Assembly: GCA_015680685.1 (NCBI GenBank) | Contig: MNCI01004199.1 | Span: 118,257 to 182,256 of the forward strand | DNA length: 64,000 nt | Direction: 5' to 3' | From: Gnetum montanum | Lineage: Eukaryota > Streptophyta > Gnetopsida > Gnetales > Gnetaceae | Shown: positions 23,801-34,260 of the stretch, piece by piece | Position numbering within the stretch: the first letter of the stretch is position 1 | Layout: every line of letters begins with the position of its first letter | Position numbers and translations under genes: made by a program | Notes under the pieces: generated by a model | Told to the model about the DNA's origin: nothing | Databases searched by the model: none | The model's input: the letters and a program-made list of their open reading frames with translations, nothing else

Positions 23801-24133
23801 ATCCCAGCATGCAGTTAATGTACTGAAGAATCACTAGTTTCACAATGCCTATACGCAGCAGCCACAAAATAAGAGGGCACCTAGTGGCTGACAGCTAACC
23901 CTACTGGTAGCGCAATGTGCATGGAACCATCTGAGGGGCTTGTATGAGCCTATGTAGAATGCATGGATGAAATGGAAGAGGTTCATCAACGGGCCCCAAC
24001 TGTCAATGATCATGGTGTATGGGGAAATTTACACATTCCAAAGAGCTTCAAACATGAGCCCTTGGAACTCAAACCTTTCCATGGGCCTCACCTAACCAGT
24101 GATGTCACCTCATCATCACTAGGGCAGCCATGA
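20855..24133 (+). pseudogene. Element B: gag-protease polyprotein frame with stops but no frameshift
   Basis: One frame runs from ATG 20855 to TGA 24131-24133, about 1093 codons. I count some 25 in-frame stops (mostly TAG and TAA) but no frameshift. Order: a start region with VVYKHPNEYILDF; a Ser/Arg/Asp-rich linker (21386-21620); the Gag core (~21745-22060) with MNNIPKFEGG, THLQVFHDTF and LFPRTLIK; a Lys/Glu-rich coiled region; a CX2C-X3-H-X3-C knuckle-like CDICQYEHSKGC (~22548-22583); a Pro/Gln/Tyr-rich stretch (22690-23250); and an aspartic protease (~23270-23773) with active site AFLDSGSGVNLIS. The end carries EPLELKPF, the motif that in element C precedes RT. Element C has the same order at 43110-46340. 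Confidence 0.8.
23270..23773 (+). pseudogene. Element B: aspartic protease domain (within gag-pro frame)
   Basis: The frame reads DWIKDSHLPHKLIDPGS, a strand, then FLDSGSGVNLIS (D-S-G active site) near 23396-23435, then LANQSIIIPLGLVEGIV (flap region) and FPITMRRAWLS. It is the best-preserved catalytic motif of element B. A W-to-stop change (TGA) lies just before the active site. The equivalent in C, at ~45500-45960, has D-S-S. Confidence 0.75.
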
Positions 24134-25629
24134 TCCATTTTCCATGTCTCCTCCTTTCCACCCAATTGTGGGGGAGACCATCCTCCCTGTTGATCCATTT
24201 CACTACACCCCTCATCATTTTGTCATTTTTTGTTTTACATTTTTTTTACACCTTTTTTTTCACCATCATTCATACGTTTGCAACTTCTTTGTACATTTTT
24301 TCTTTCTTTAGTTATTTTTCATTTCTTTCTAAATGTTTTATTTTTCGCGTAATTGCTAATCTATCGTCTTGTTGTCTTCAGATGTCTGGCGAGGATGGTT
24401 TTCATTGCGATGGGTAATGTATACTTGTCCACCTAGTTGTCTATTTTCCACCCTCACATGGTTCCTTTTCGACTTTACGTCTACTTTCCAGTCATAAAAT
24501 TGGCAGTGACGTCATCCACCCATTCACCCACTCCATAGTTTTCCTTCCATTGAGAACATGAAACTCCTTCACTTACGAACCTTATAATTAATGTGTGACC
24601 TATGTCGTTCCTAGACTTAGGGATGACCCACTAGTTTGAATCAGGTGTTATTTCAAGGGGATTGCAATATTCTTCGTTCTCTTCTGTCCCTTGGGTTGTT
24701 GGTGTGTCCTTGCAAATTTCCTACCACTCCATGTCCTTCTCTCCATGGAAGCTTCTGGGTAGTTCGACCTTGCATGGTGTGGTCCTCACCAAAAAATACA
24801 AAATAACAAAATAAAAGAAATAAAAATGAGGATTCAAAGCAAATCCCTTGGTCGGATGCATGCGAACATGCATGGGTATTTGCATGGTGCGGTTCCCCCG
24901 AAAGAGAAAAAAAAGAAAAAATCATCACTGTGTGGAAATTCAAAGCACACCTCTTAGACCACCTCTAATAGGCCACCGTACTAGTTATGGGACTAGTTAT
25001 GGGACTTCCTTGGTCCCCTCTAACTTTTTCCCATTCCACTTCCTTCCTCTCACGTTTGTTGGAGTGGTGGTTCTCTGTGGGGTCATTCTTGCTTCCTTGG
25101 GGAATGGCCAGGACTTCGTCTATTGCTGCAATGTCATTAAATGCGGATGGTTTTGGGTCTAACCTCAGGAATGGTTCTACCAGGTCACTTAACCACATTT
25201 CCACATGGGGTTTCCTATGACTGATGATCGAAATACCATTCTCTTATCTCTCTCTTTACCTAGTTCTCTCCACACCTCACCTCACTACCTGTCTTATGTC
25301 GTGAAGGTTCGTTATGATTTCTATGGCTTTCCATGCCTTGGAGGGATCTCTTGGATAGGATTCTTACCTAGCGATCACCATTTCTTGGCCCTGGGGCCCA
25401 TGGACCCTAGTGTTGAGGGCTATGTAGAGGCTACTAAGGCTCTATCCTGCTATGGGGAGGACCCACCTACATCTCCTTGGCCCCGCTTGTTAAGTCTCCC
25501 ATCCTTTGGATTTCACGGTTGACTCGTTTTCAAATCCCATCACTTGATTTGTTCCCCGCAGAGTTCTTTTTGAGTCTCATTCTCCTATTTCTGTCTCTTT
25601 TTTTGAGGCTCCAACTGTAGAACTCTCCA
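24134..25629 (+). other. Element B: spacer between gag-pro and ORF3
   Basis: 1.5 kb without a domain. It starts T-rich (24220-24330), as does the matching region of element C (49220-49340). It has a diverged tandem duplication at ~24755-24960. Frames at 25205-25522 and others look like chance, but the GC content is higher than in surrounding elements. It may hold splice or reinitiation signals needed to express ORF3; none can be proven. Confidence 0.5.
24755..24960 (+). repeat. Diverged tandem duplication (~125 bp) in element B spacer
   Basis: Two adjacent copies, each with TGCATGGTGYGGT, an A-rich run, then ATTCAAAGCA and CCTTRG. Element C has a single copy (~49835-49895), so the duplication arose in the B branch or was lost in C. 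Confidence 0.55.
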
Positions 25630-28113
25630 ATGTGGCCAATCATCACAACCAGTGGTGAATGGTACTTAGGAGAAACTTATCTCTTCTGGACGAATCAGCA
25701 ACCAGGGTTTAGAGTAAGAATCAAAGACATTTATGTCTCTTACTCTTCAAAAGTGATAGCATAGGCTCTGGGGTTACCTGAAATTGGGGCAGATGTGGTT
25801 GAAATTCCAAAGCAGGCCGATCCATAGGGAAAGGCGCAATGGATCAAACGGTGCTATGGGGTAGAGCACAAGGATTTCGGCTCCCTAACCACGACGGAGA
25901 GAGTATACTCAAAGATTTCTTCTTACCATATGAACCCAATGGTAAGACCTAGTAAAATCATAGCCTTGTCTGCCCCTGCATGTGCAACCTTGAGTGGAAA
26001 ATTTCCCATGAGTCTTCCAGAGCTACTGTGTCTAAAGATTGAAAAGTGGTTTGTTGAGAATGAACGTGGAAGACGAGCTCTCCCCTATCCCTGCCTAATC
26101 CGAAAGTTGTGCAAACGGGTAGGGATAGCATGGTAGTCCAACAATGTAATCCGGCATGCCCTAATTACCTCGTGGTAAGAGATGATGAAAGATAAAACTC
26201 TTTCTGCCACATAGATAGAGGAGGAGTAGCAACCACCTCCACCACTTGCACAAACAATGTAGCCAGGCTTGGAAACCATGGCCGAATATATTCGCGAGAT
26301 CTGGGAAATGCTCTTGAGCCAACAAGAGAAATCTGAAAATATTGGTGGAGGAGAAGACCCTTCGGTCTATCACCCTACCATTAGCCATCTAGAGCAAGTG
26401 GCCCAATTAGTTAGCTTGCTTGAAAGGGTATGGCCAGTATTCTCTGCCACCCGAGCACAAGCTCCAACCAGAATAGATCCCAGCATCCAATAGGTAACAA
26501 TGTCAATCGAACAGTTGTTCCCTAAAATTTTAAGAAATGCTGCTACCTTCTTGGTACGCTTGGAAGATGGTGAAGGGGTGATGATCCTGGTGATGCAGCA
26601 CTAGGAACAGGAAGTTGTGGCTGAAGTGGTTGCTAACACAATTGCTATGGCTCTCAATGCACCGGCAACACCTGTACCAAACATTCATGGACTACAAGAC
26701 GTACAGGTGTCTGTTGGAACTTTGCATAGCAATATTGATGTAGCCCAACATGAAGAGTTGTTGGAACAACTAGTGGGAACTAGGCAACCACTTTCGGATG
26801 TCTTTGACCTTCCAGACAACATTACTGCAACCTAGTCGGAGTTGCTCTCGGCAAGGGGCAAGAGCCTTGTTTTAGAAGGGAAACTTGAAGCTACTCAAGA
26901 TGCTTGTCAATACTTGGAAACAGAGGTAGCCCAATTACAAACCCAAATTGTCAATCCATCCATCCTCAACCATGAAATTACTAGGAATGAAGCTTTTCAA
27001 CAACTTCAACTTAGGCTTCAAATCGTTGAGGATGTGCGGGAGATGGCAATCCTCGACAAGTCCATGGCAGACGCCCAAGCATATCACTTAGAGAAGGACG
27101 TGATAGAGGTTTTCCAAGAGAACGTGCAGCTGACCATGGAGGTTCATTGCCTATGCAATGTTGGTGCAGAAAATGAACACATGAAAACTTTCATCCATCA
27201 ATAGCAGGAAGAGCTAGCTAGGGTGAATGTTGACATAAGGAGGTTAGCTATTGAAAATCGAAATCTATCAATGGAGGAGGTTTAGGAATTGCAAAAAAAG
27301 TATACAATCGAAATTTCCACTTTGAAAAATGAGGCCCTAGAATTTGAAAAAGTTAAAAATCATTACAAGGACCAAGTGGGATTGTAGAAGGAAGTGAACA
27401 AAAATCATATTCAAGTCGCAAAGACCAAGATGAACCAAGCACTCCAACAACTCCGAGAGAGAGGCGATGCATGGCAACCTATTTTAGATGGGTTGAATGA
27501 CTTCAATAAAGTTGAAATCTACCTAAAAGAGCTACAAATTGAGGAGATGATAGAATACATTGAGCTTGCCAACCTCTGGTATGCAAACCTGGCTATGCTC
27601 ATTGCCAGAAGACTGCATTCAGAATTAGAAAAGCAAGTGGCTGCCTCGTATTCCCTATACGAGGGAGAGTTCCAGGTGCACAAGGCAATGAAGAAAAAGC
27701 TGGCAATAGCAAACGCAGAACTCGAGGTCCTCCGCTCAAGCTTTGAAGGTCAATGAACAGTTACAGAGGACTTAGGTAGTAGGATGAATGACTACCAGTA
27801 GCTGCAGGCATCAGTCTGAGCATTCGACATCGAACGCAAGTAGTTCATAGCCTAGTTTGTCAACTTAAATGAACTCCTTCTAGCACTGTCATTCCCTTGG
27901 GAAGTTCCATCTCCAACACACATTGGAGAAGCTTCCTGGACTATGAACGATCCCCGAAGCAAGGAAGAAAAGATGAGGGCTTTATTGGAGGCTTTTCGGC
28001 TACCTCCGGACGTTGCAGCTGTTGTAGGGCAACTGCCACCCATGCCGCCACCAACGCATGGGCTAGAGGTTGGAGAAGATCCATCGAAACCATTGCCCCT
28101 AGGGACTGTGTGA
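25630..28113 (+). pseudogene. Element B: ORF3, plant-transposon-type domain plus long coiled coil
   Basis: One frame from ATG 25630 to TGA 28111-28113, 828 codons, with 18 premature stops (15 TAG, 1 TAA, 2 TGA by my count) and no frameshift. Residues ~1-170 resemble the Pfam family named putative plant transposon protein: WYLGETYLFW, RVYSKISSYHMNPMVRPSK, then RRALPYPCLIRKLCKRVGI. Residues ~210-290 are a Glu/Gln-rich linker. Residues ~405-710 are heptad-like and rich in Leu, Glu, Gln and Lys, typical of a long coiled coil. The C-terminus has a conserved SKEEKMRALLEAF and a Pro-rich tail. It lies where env-like ORFs lie in Athila elements, but I see no signal peptide or membrane helix. Element C has a shorter relative at 51556-53139. 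Function unknown; a structural or targeting protein of the particle is a guess. Confidence 0.7.
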
Positions 28114-28354
28114 TCTTCACCAGCAATTTTGTGCATCATTCTACATAGCAGAGGCTCTAAGACTAGCAAGGTGTTCAATTTTGTCTCTGAACACCGTCAT
28201 TTTTGTAATTTGTCCTCCTCTGTAACTCGATCACTTGGTCAAATTCATGTTGTGTCATGTGTGTGTCATGTATGTGTTTAAGTTATGTGTGTTGTAAATA
28301 AGAATCCATACCTTCCAAATTGTAAAGTAACTCGAGGACGAGTTTTTGCTCAGT
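28114..28354 (+). other. Element B: 3' untranslated region
   Basis: Short T/G-rich stretch between the ORF3 stop and the polypurine tract, including TGTGTCATG repeats near 28250-28270. C has a matching stretch at 53140-53356. Confidence 0.5.
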
Positions 28355-28364
28355 CGTGGGGGTA
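28355..28364 (+). promoter_or_regulatory. Element B: polypurine tract
   Basis: CGTGGGGGTA directly before the 3' LTR. The same tract (CATGGGGGTA) precedes the 3' LTR of element C at 53357-53366. Confidence 0.7.
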
Positions 28365-29279
28365 TGATGAAGTGTCATTAAGCCACTACATCAACTGGGC
28401 CATGTATACGAGGCTATGTATATGTGGCCACGTCAATGCGGGCCCATCGACGTAGCCTTGCTACGTTGACATGGCCCCGTTTATGTAGCCACCTATCTTG
28501 GCCTATAAATAAGAGGGCCTTCTGCCTCATTTAGGCATCTCTTAGTTAGTTGTAGCGAAGCTCTTGTAGTTTGTTTCCACATGAGATAGAATATTTTCCA
28601 AGTGCCCGCAGCAGGTGTAAGAGAAGTGATTGGCTCTTTATTCAAGCGTTGATGTATCTGAGTCCATTGGCATGAAGGCAATAAAGATGAACTATTCAAG
28701 CATTCCTTGTAGCATTTGGACTTAGCTATTTTATGCATTTAATAGTTTAATATGCTTATGCTTTTTTAATTACTTGTTAATTACTTATGTTTTTATTGTT
28801 ATTATCTTAATCGCTATCGCTTATTCGTAGTTCGTAAAGGCCATAAGTGTGACCATCTCGAACGTAAATCATACACTTGGTAAGCCCAGTGATGCTTAAT
28901 GTCTAGTAAACCAAAAGTGTTAAGAGATGCTCAGAACATGCTCGGAAGATGGGATCGGATACTTATGCTAGGAATAGTTAGAGTATAAGCTAGGATAATT
29001 ATAGATTAGATAATAGTTTATTCATTACTTTTCATACCTTAATTTAGCCGCTAAAAGATATGCAAAAAGATATAAAAATCATTAGCCTTAGTCTCACTTA
29101 ACCATCATAAACAGAACCTCACAAGTGAGATTAGGAGGACAATGACCATTCTAACCCAAGGTTTCACTAGTTAGAGTCTAGTGTATGTTAAGTGCTTACA
29201 TTCTACGGAATTCGACCGAGTCACGTGTGAACGCTCATGATTCGTATGGTTGAGCATAGGGGTACCTAACTGCTCATCA
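28365..29279 (+). repeat. Element B: 3' LTR
   Basis: 915 bp, TGATGAAGTG...CTCATCA, matching 19808-20708. Many CpG sites of the 5' LTR are TG or CA here and vice versa, a sign of methylated-cytosine decay. TATA box at 28504-28511. Confidence 0.9.
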
Positions 29280-30120
29280 CATGGATTTTTCAAAAATGGG
29301 GCCTAGATCTTATTAGTACTATTAGTTCTCCTTCATTTTTCAAGCACCAATTTATTTTAATTACTACAAAATATTTTACTAAATGGAGATAATTTATTCC
29401 TTTATATTCTACAAAATTCCACTTCCTTTGTCATTTCATTCTTGACCATATTATAGCTTACTTTGGTATACTTCTCCAAATTGTAACTAATTATGAACCT
29501 CAGTTCAAAACTAAGGAGGTAGCTAAATTTTTCTCCATGTATTACATTACCTAATCATTTTCATCATATTACTACTCTAAGTCTAAAGGTTAAGATAAAT
29601 CTACTATAAGACTCTCATCCATTTTCTTCATATCATGGTTAATAATACCCAATGCAATTGGCACATTTAGCTATCCCATGCTCTTTAGGTCTACCATACT
29701 ACCTTTTGTACAACTATTTATCATATCTCATATCTAAGGTAATCTTACTAGTTATGCTTCTTATCCCATCTCTCCATGTTGCTCTACATGCTTGGTGTTC
29801 AATTCAATACAATAATAGCATGTGATATGTTTAGTTACTTTTCCTCAACGACTAGTGGCAAGTTGCTCTTTAACATCTACATGAATATCAAGAAGACATT
29901 CAATGTCACCATTTTAAACCTATCAAAATTAGAGAGGTTCATGAATGTAATTTAGTTCTTTACTAGCTTTCAAAATCTAGAGATAAAATATTTTCTCTTA
30001 AATGGCAAGGTCTTTTTATATTGGTTTAATCTTTAAAAAATGGTGCATGCATGTTATCTAATTTAGAAGAATATCAATTTTCAAATCCTACTAATATAAT
30101 CTTTTTAAAGGGCTACTATT
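29280..30120 (+). pseudogene. Element A: integrase core and C-terminus, right of element B
   Basis: Continues the integrase from 19807. Near 29284-29360 it reads IFQKWGLDLIS then HQFILITTKYFTKW, the first catalytic Asp block (G-L-D-(L/I)-x-G...Y-F-T-K-W). Near 29480-29530, IVTNYEPQFKTKEV corresponds to the second Asp block, with the catalytic D replaced by N. The C-terminal part has LHEYQEDIQCHHFKPI near 29880 and SLKWQGLFILV, the G-P-Y-x-V module, near 30000. Stops occur throughout. Confidence 0.75.
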
Positions 30121-30419
30121 TTATTATATCATTAAACCTATTGACTATTTGAGATCAAGCATGTATTCTCCTAGTGGTAGTTTATTTTTCACATCTTTTC
30201 TATACTATGATAGGATATATAGTACATTAGGATAATAGGTTTATTCTAAATCCTATTTTATTTGTGTTGTTTCACTAATTGATCCTCCTCTTTATTTCAT
30301 ATTCTACTATCTCTTTAACTATTTTCTTTATGTTTCCCTATTCTATTTATCCCATTCTACTCTATGTTTCCAATATAATTAGTGAGATTTTTAAGGGATT
30401 GAATATCTCATTTCTTTAT

Positions 30420-31150
30420 GTGATGGTGTGATTAAGTGTATTATTGAGTGGGATAGGGAAGGGTCACTATTTCAATAATATACATATGGAATTATTTTTA
30501 CCCATATAAGATGTAGGATCTAGTCATGTCCTATTTCTATAGCATAGCACAGTTCTCATGACAGATGTATGAATGATATTCTCTTTTCTCCTATTTTTTA
30601 TTTTGCTCTCTATTTTTGTATACTATAATTTCTACATTCTTGTACAATATTTTTCTTTTCTTCTTTTCATTCTCTCTCCTCATATATTTCCATTCCTCTT
30701 TATATTTAGCATTAGTGAGGTTAAATAAGTGTCTCTACCCTCATGAGGGAGTGTTAAGTTCTAAGTGATACAAGGAATGTGAACATTCATATGTGTAAGG
30801 TAAGGGAGATGTTGGTTTTAGGAATCTAACCATGTCCTAATTTTATGATAGAACACTCCACCATTAGTGTTTTAACAATGTTCCTAGCATGCTTTCTTTG
30901 CTTTATTATTTTCTAATTTTTTCTTTTGTTTATCTCTTTATCTCTTTCTATCACTTTCTCTTCTCATGTTTTATATTGGTAAGGCTAAAATGAGTATCTC
31001 TACTTTACTCTGATGAGGGTGTGATTAAGAGAATTGAGTGAGTTAGGGAGTGTTTTATTAACATTTTTATGTGCTTTCTATGATCTAGCTCCACTTCATT
31101 TTTGTGATAAAGCACTCCACCATATGTGCATTGGCAATATCCAAGACCTT
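30420..31150 (+). repeat. ~300-bp tandem repeats, about 2.4 units
   Basis: Three successive diverged units start near 30430, 30750 and 31018. Each begins with GTGWTAAG...GAGTGNGWTAGGGA-like sequence, has a block similar to ATGTCCTAWTT...TAGYAYAGCACWC, then a long T/C-rich part, and ends GTGTCTCTAC...TGAGGG. They lie just after the integrase of element A, before any 3' LTR. Tandem repeats in this 3' region are known from Tat/Ogre elements. The third unit is cut short near 31150. Confidence 0.6.
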
Positions 31151-31154
31151 CTCC

Positions 31155-31350
31155 CCCATTATCTAGCTTGTTCTAAAACTTCTTATAAAAGAATTACTTG
31201 TATTATCCATATGTTTCTTTGGTCTACTAAGTAGCATAGGAATAGGATTTCTAGATTTTTTTGGCATATTTACATGAGTAGCATGAAAGATGAAGGACTT
31301 GGCCTCATTAATTACTATAACCAGGGTATATCGTTTGTAGAAAAATGGAT
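31155..31350 (+). pseudogene. LINE-type reverse transcriptase C-terminal fragment (tentative)
   Basis: A frame reads KRITCIIHMFLWSTK, a stop, then HRNRISRFFWH, SMKDEGLGLINYYNQGI and SFVEKW. This recalls the region after RT in plant L1-type LINEs: F-L-W-x-G, then W, then P-K-x-x-G-G-L-G-(L/I), then N-x-A-L-L-x-K-W. Two blocks in the right order and spacing support it, but it is short and damaged. It could have been brought in with the flanking tandem repeats. Confidence 0.4.
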
Positions 31351-31513
31351 TATCCTCTTTGTAGAGGTAAAGACTCATTTTTTTCATGTTTTTTTGTTCT
31401 AGTTTCCTATTACTCAATATGCTTGGAAAATCGACATCTAGAATTTGTAACAACTTCAACTAAGCATTAATGAAGTCATTCTTAATGATTAGCTTACTTT
31501 TTCTACTTCTTAT

Positions 31514-33084
31514 TGATGTCAACATCGCCCATTAAAGGCACGGGGTCATTCATTAATTAGAGTAATACATTAGGTCTAGTATACTAGGTTTATAGAAAGA
31601 TGAGTTTGTGTTCTTAATTACTTATATACATAACATATTTTTTTTAGTTGATACAATATAAAAGAATGTTATATCGACTTTGTTTACAAAGGTTATGTGA
31701 AATCACAATCTAAGATTTCCAATGAAAAATAAATTGTTGCTATGTTGAAAAGTCTTTTGAAACAATGTACCAACATCTCAGATGGAAATTACATCATTAT
31801 TTGGGAACATCAATCCATCAACTTCAAAGAATTAGTGAATCACATATTAGACAAGAACATATGGAATAAATAAAAAGATTTGAAAATAACAAAAATCATG
31901 AAACTAAAAAAAATAGCTGAGGCTAAGCAAGAATAATACTTTACATTATGCCATGCATATATTTGTTGTTGCAAGTGTTTTTGGTGATATGCGACCTTAA
32001 ATCTTAGTATCCTAGCACAATGCTTACAAAAGAAGGTGACCTATCCTACTACAAAAAAAAATCCATGGATGTAATGGTAATTGATATGCTAATACTGCTG
32101 CTATTAGTCATGGCATTAAGCTGAGCTCTATCTATGATTCTTACTTGGATGGTGGATGTTGCCATTTGTAGCCTCGCATTTCTTTTCTATGCATAAGTGT
32201 TGCCACTACCATTTCTTGCATGCCTGGTGGGCTTATGTCAGAACCCTACAATTGTTTCCTATACATAGCATCAATGAGAGCTACCATTTTTCTACATCAT
32301 CCTCAATGTAGCCATTATCAGTCAAGCATTATAGTGGATGTTACGCATAGGTGGTGGTAGTGGACCATTAAAAAGGATGTTACACATGGGTAGTAATTGC
32401 CATGATCATTATGCACAAGTGGTGGTTACTAATGCACTAAACTAGTCCTTAGAAATTCCTTGGCCAGATGAAATAGGAGGAGGGGCAAAGCTATGGTGGT
32501 AGGATTATTTCCAAGGCTAACTACAAAGGGGAAATCCCAAGGTTCTTTCTAATTCTTGTTAACTATTTGGTGGCATCCTAGAGGTAGTTCAGTGTGAAGC
32601 AATAAGTAGATCTAGGAGCCAGAGGTTGCAATCTTGCCAAAGCAGGTGTGCTACATGCAAGCACAAGTGGTCAAGGCTACACAAGGAGTTACTTCATTTG
32701 GTGCTCATTTCTAAGCTAAGTCTTTGTTTATCCTGCTATATTATTTAAATTTCTGTATTCTATCCTTGATCTTTGTTGAATATTTGAAACACTAATCATG
32801 TGCTTCTTAAAACTTTGATTAATCTTCTCAACTATTTAATTCTTTTATTTCATTCTCAAGTGCCTTTACTAAAATTTTTAAAATGAATTACTACTTCTTA
32901 TCAAGTTGTTATGGACTAAACCTATTAAAATTTACCATTGCCTTTAAATTTTACAAAACATCATGTTGCCCTTTCAACTAAAACTATTCTTGAGTTTTTG
33001 TACCCATATGAGAGGCACCCTAGGAAATAGTCTCCCTAAATGCATTTTCTAGATGTTACTATGTCCAAAATTTATGCATCAACA
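31514..33084 (+). repeat. Element D: 5' LTR
   Basis: Starts TGATGTCAACATC (TAATGTCAACATC in the 3' copy at 41834) and ends near TATGCATCAACA. Both ends match the 3' LTR pieces closely, including a 100-bp block at 31590-31742 that is almost unchanged at 41910-42060. The middle part (31743-32775) has no counterpart in this window. It contains short GATGTTACRCATRGGT-like subrepeats near 32150-32420. Confidence 0.8.
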
Positions 33085-34260
33085 CCCTTTTTGGTGTTAG
33101 AAGGAGAACCTGTTCCATTTACTATTCTATTTTCCATTTGGTTTCTTATTCCTAATACTATTTTTGTTCTGAAACTTCTACTTCATTATTTCTACTTCCT
33201 AATGAAAATTCTTACTTCTCAGTTCTTTGAATTTTCTATTCTTAAAACATTTCTCTTTTATTTTCTATGAATCTCTGTCACTAAATCCTTTATTTTTTTT
33301 TCACAAAAGTTTTTATTCTCAAGTTTATAAAATTTTTCATTTTCTGAATCCTCATTTCCAACCTTTTTTCTAGTTAGCAATTTCTCAATTTAATCTATCT
33401 CCCAAATCCTTTATTTTTCCCATCTTGTTGCAGTTTCATTTTTAAGTTCCTAAACCTATGTTTCTTATTTCAAATTCTAGGTAGTCCTTAACTTAGTCCT
33501 AACTTTGGTGAGGTGGTTCTTATTAATAGCATTATTCTCTTTAAATTTACTTTTCTTTCAATATTATATATTACAATTTCCTACATTTACTATTTTTTAA
33601 AAAATTTATATAGAAAATTTTAGTTTTCTGTCAAAATTTATTAAAAAAATTAATATTATTATTAGTATTTAAATATTTTTATATTTTACTTAATTTTATA
33701 GTTTTATCTTAGCATTTATATTCTATATTTTTTTGTTTTATGTGTGAATCCTCCCACAAATCATCCCATCAAAAACCATTTACCCCTACATTTGATTGAC
33801 CAACTACCCATCACTTTACTTTAAGAAAATAACAAGCTCCACAATTTCCAAATTATGTTCCTAGGAGAACTTGAACTAAAATGGTAGCTAATCAACCCCC
33901 AGCTTCCTTGTGATTAATCCCTTTAACTTCACAAACTATCATGATATTCTAAAACTACTTTAAAACATAAAATTTTTCTTCGATCCCACAACCCCTACTA
34001 GCGATGCCTGCCAACATATACAATGTTTTGAAACCTTACTAAGCATTCATAACATTATCTAAAATGACATAGCATGTAGGTCTTTGTGAAAAATTTTAGG
34101 ATTAAAGCCACCCAATGGTTTTTGATGCTCCCTAATGCCTCTATCACATCATGCTAACACTTTAAAAATAAGTTCCTACTCTAATGTGATAAGTTCACTA
34201 GTCCTGCCTTAGCCTCAAGTAATTGTACAAGCCTAATAAATCTACCTAGGAAAAATGTCC
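33085..34260 (+). other. Element D: leader after 5' LTR
   Basis: T-rich, stop-dense sequence. TTGGTGTTAGAAGGAGAACC near 33091-33110, seven bases after the LTR end, may be the primer-binding site, but I cannot assign the tRNA. No coding motif until gag. Confidence 0.4.

Larger units (their letters stand above)
19808..29279 (+). mobile_element. Element B: non-autonomous gypsy element (gag-pro plus ORF3, no RT-RH-INT)
   Basis: A 9.5-kb element with two ~0.9-kb LTRs, a PBS of the Athila/Tat kind, a long gag-protease frame, a spacer, a large ORF3 and a G-rich polypurine tract. It is the same family as element C. Compared with C it lacks ~2.7 kb covering RT, RNase H and integrase. The cut lies near 24068-24085, where a C-type motif before RT is joined to the sequence that in C follows integrase. 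B would need enzymes from a relative such as C. It is inserted in the integrase region of element A with a near-perfect 5-bp duplication. The two LTRs differ at about one site in ten over the parts I aligned, mainly by C/T and G/A changes. Confidence 0.85.
6180..31150 (+). mobile_element. Element A: Tat-type Ty3/gypsy retrotransposon, interrupted twice
   Basis: Scattered plus-strand remnants in the order gag, protease, pre-RT, RT, RNase H, second RNase H, integrase, then 3' tandem repeats. Element F (11276-17629) and element B (19808-29279) are inserted into it. Removing each restores continuous pol homology: the pre-RT segment runs into RT across F, and the integrase zinc-binding region runs into the integrase core across B. 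The downstream second RNase H and the gag style point to the Tat lineage. Its LTRs were not found. It is full of stops and is the oldest element in this nest. Confidence 0.75.

Noticed and set aside
25630-28113. UAG reassigned or read through in ORF3, given 15 in-frame TAGs without frameshift
   Set aside because: TAGs sit where Trp, Gln and other residues are expected, TAA and TGA also occur, and element C has stops at different places. Point-mutation decay of methylated DNA explains it more simply.
25630-28113. Envelope gene in element B
   Set aside because: The position fits env-like ORFs, but there is no signal peptide, membrane helix or furin-like site. The content is a globular domain plus coiled coil.
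30420-31150. CRISPR-like array
   Set aside because: Units are ~300 bp, diverged along their whole length, in a plant retrotransposon context; no short identical repeats with spacers.
31509-31513. Target-site duplication of element D (CTTAT versus CTTCC at 53923-53927)
   Set aside because: Only three of five bases match, not enough to call.
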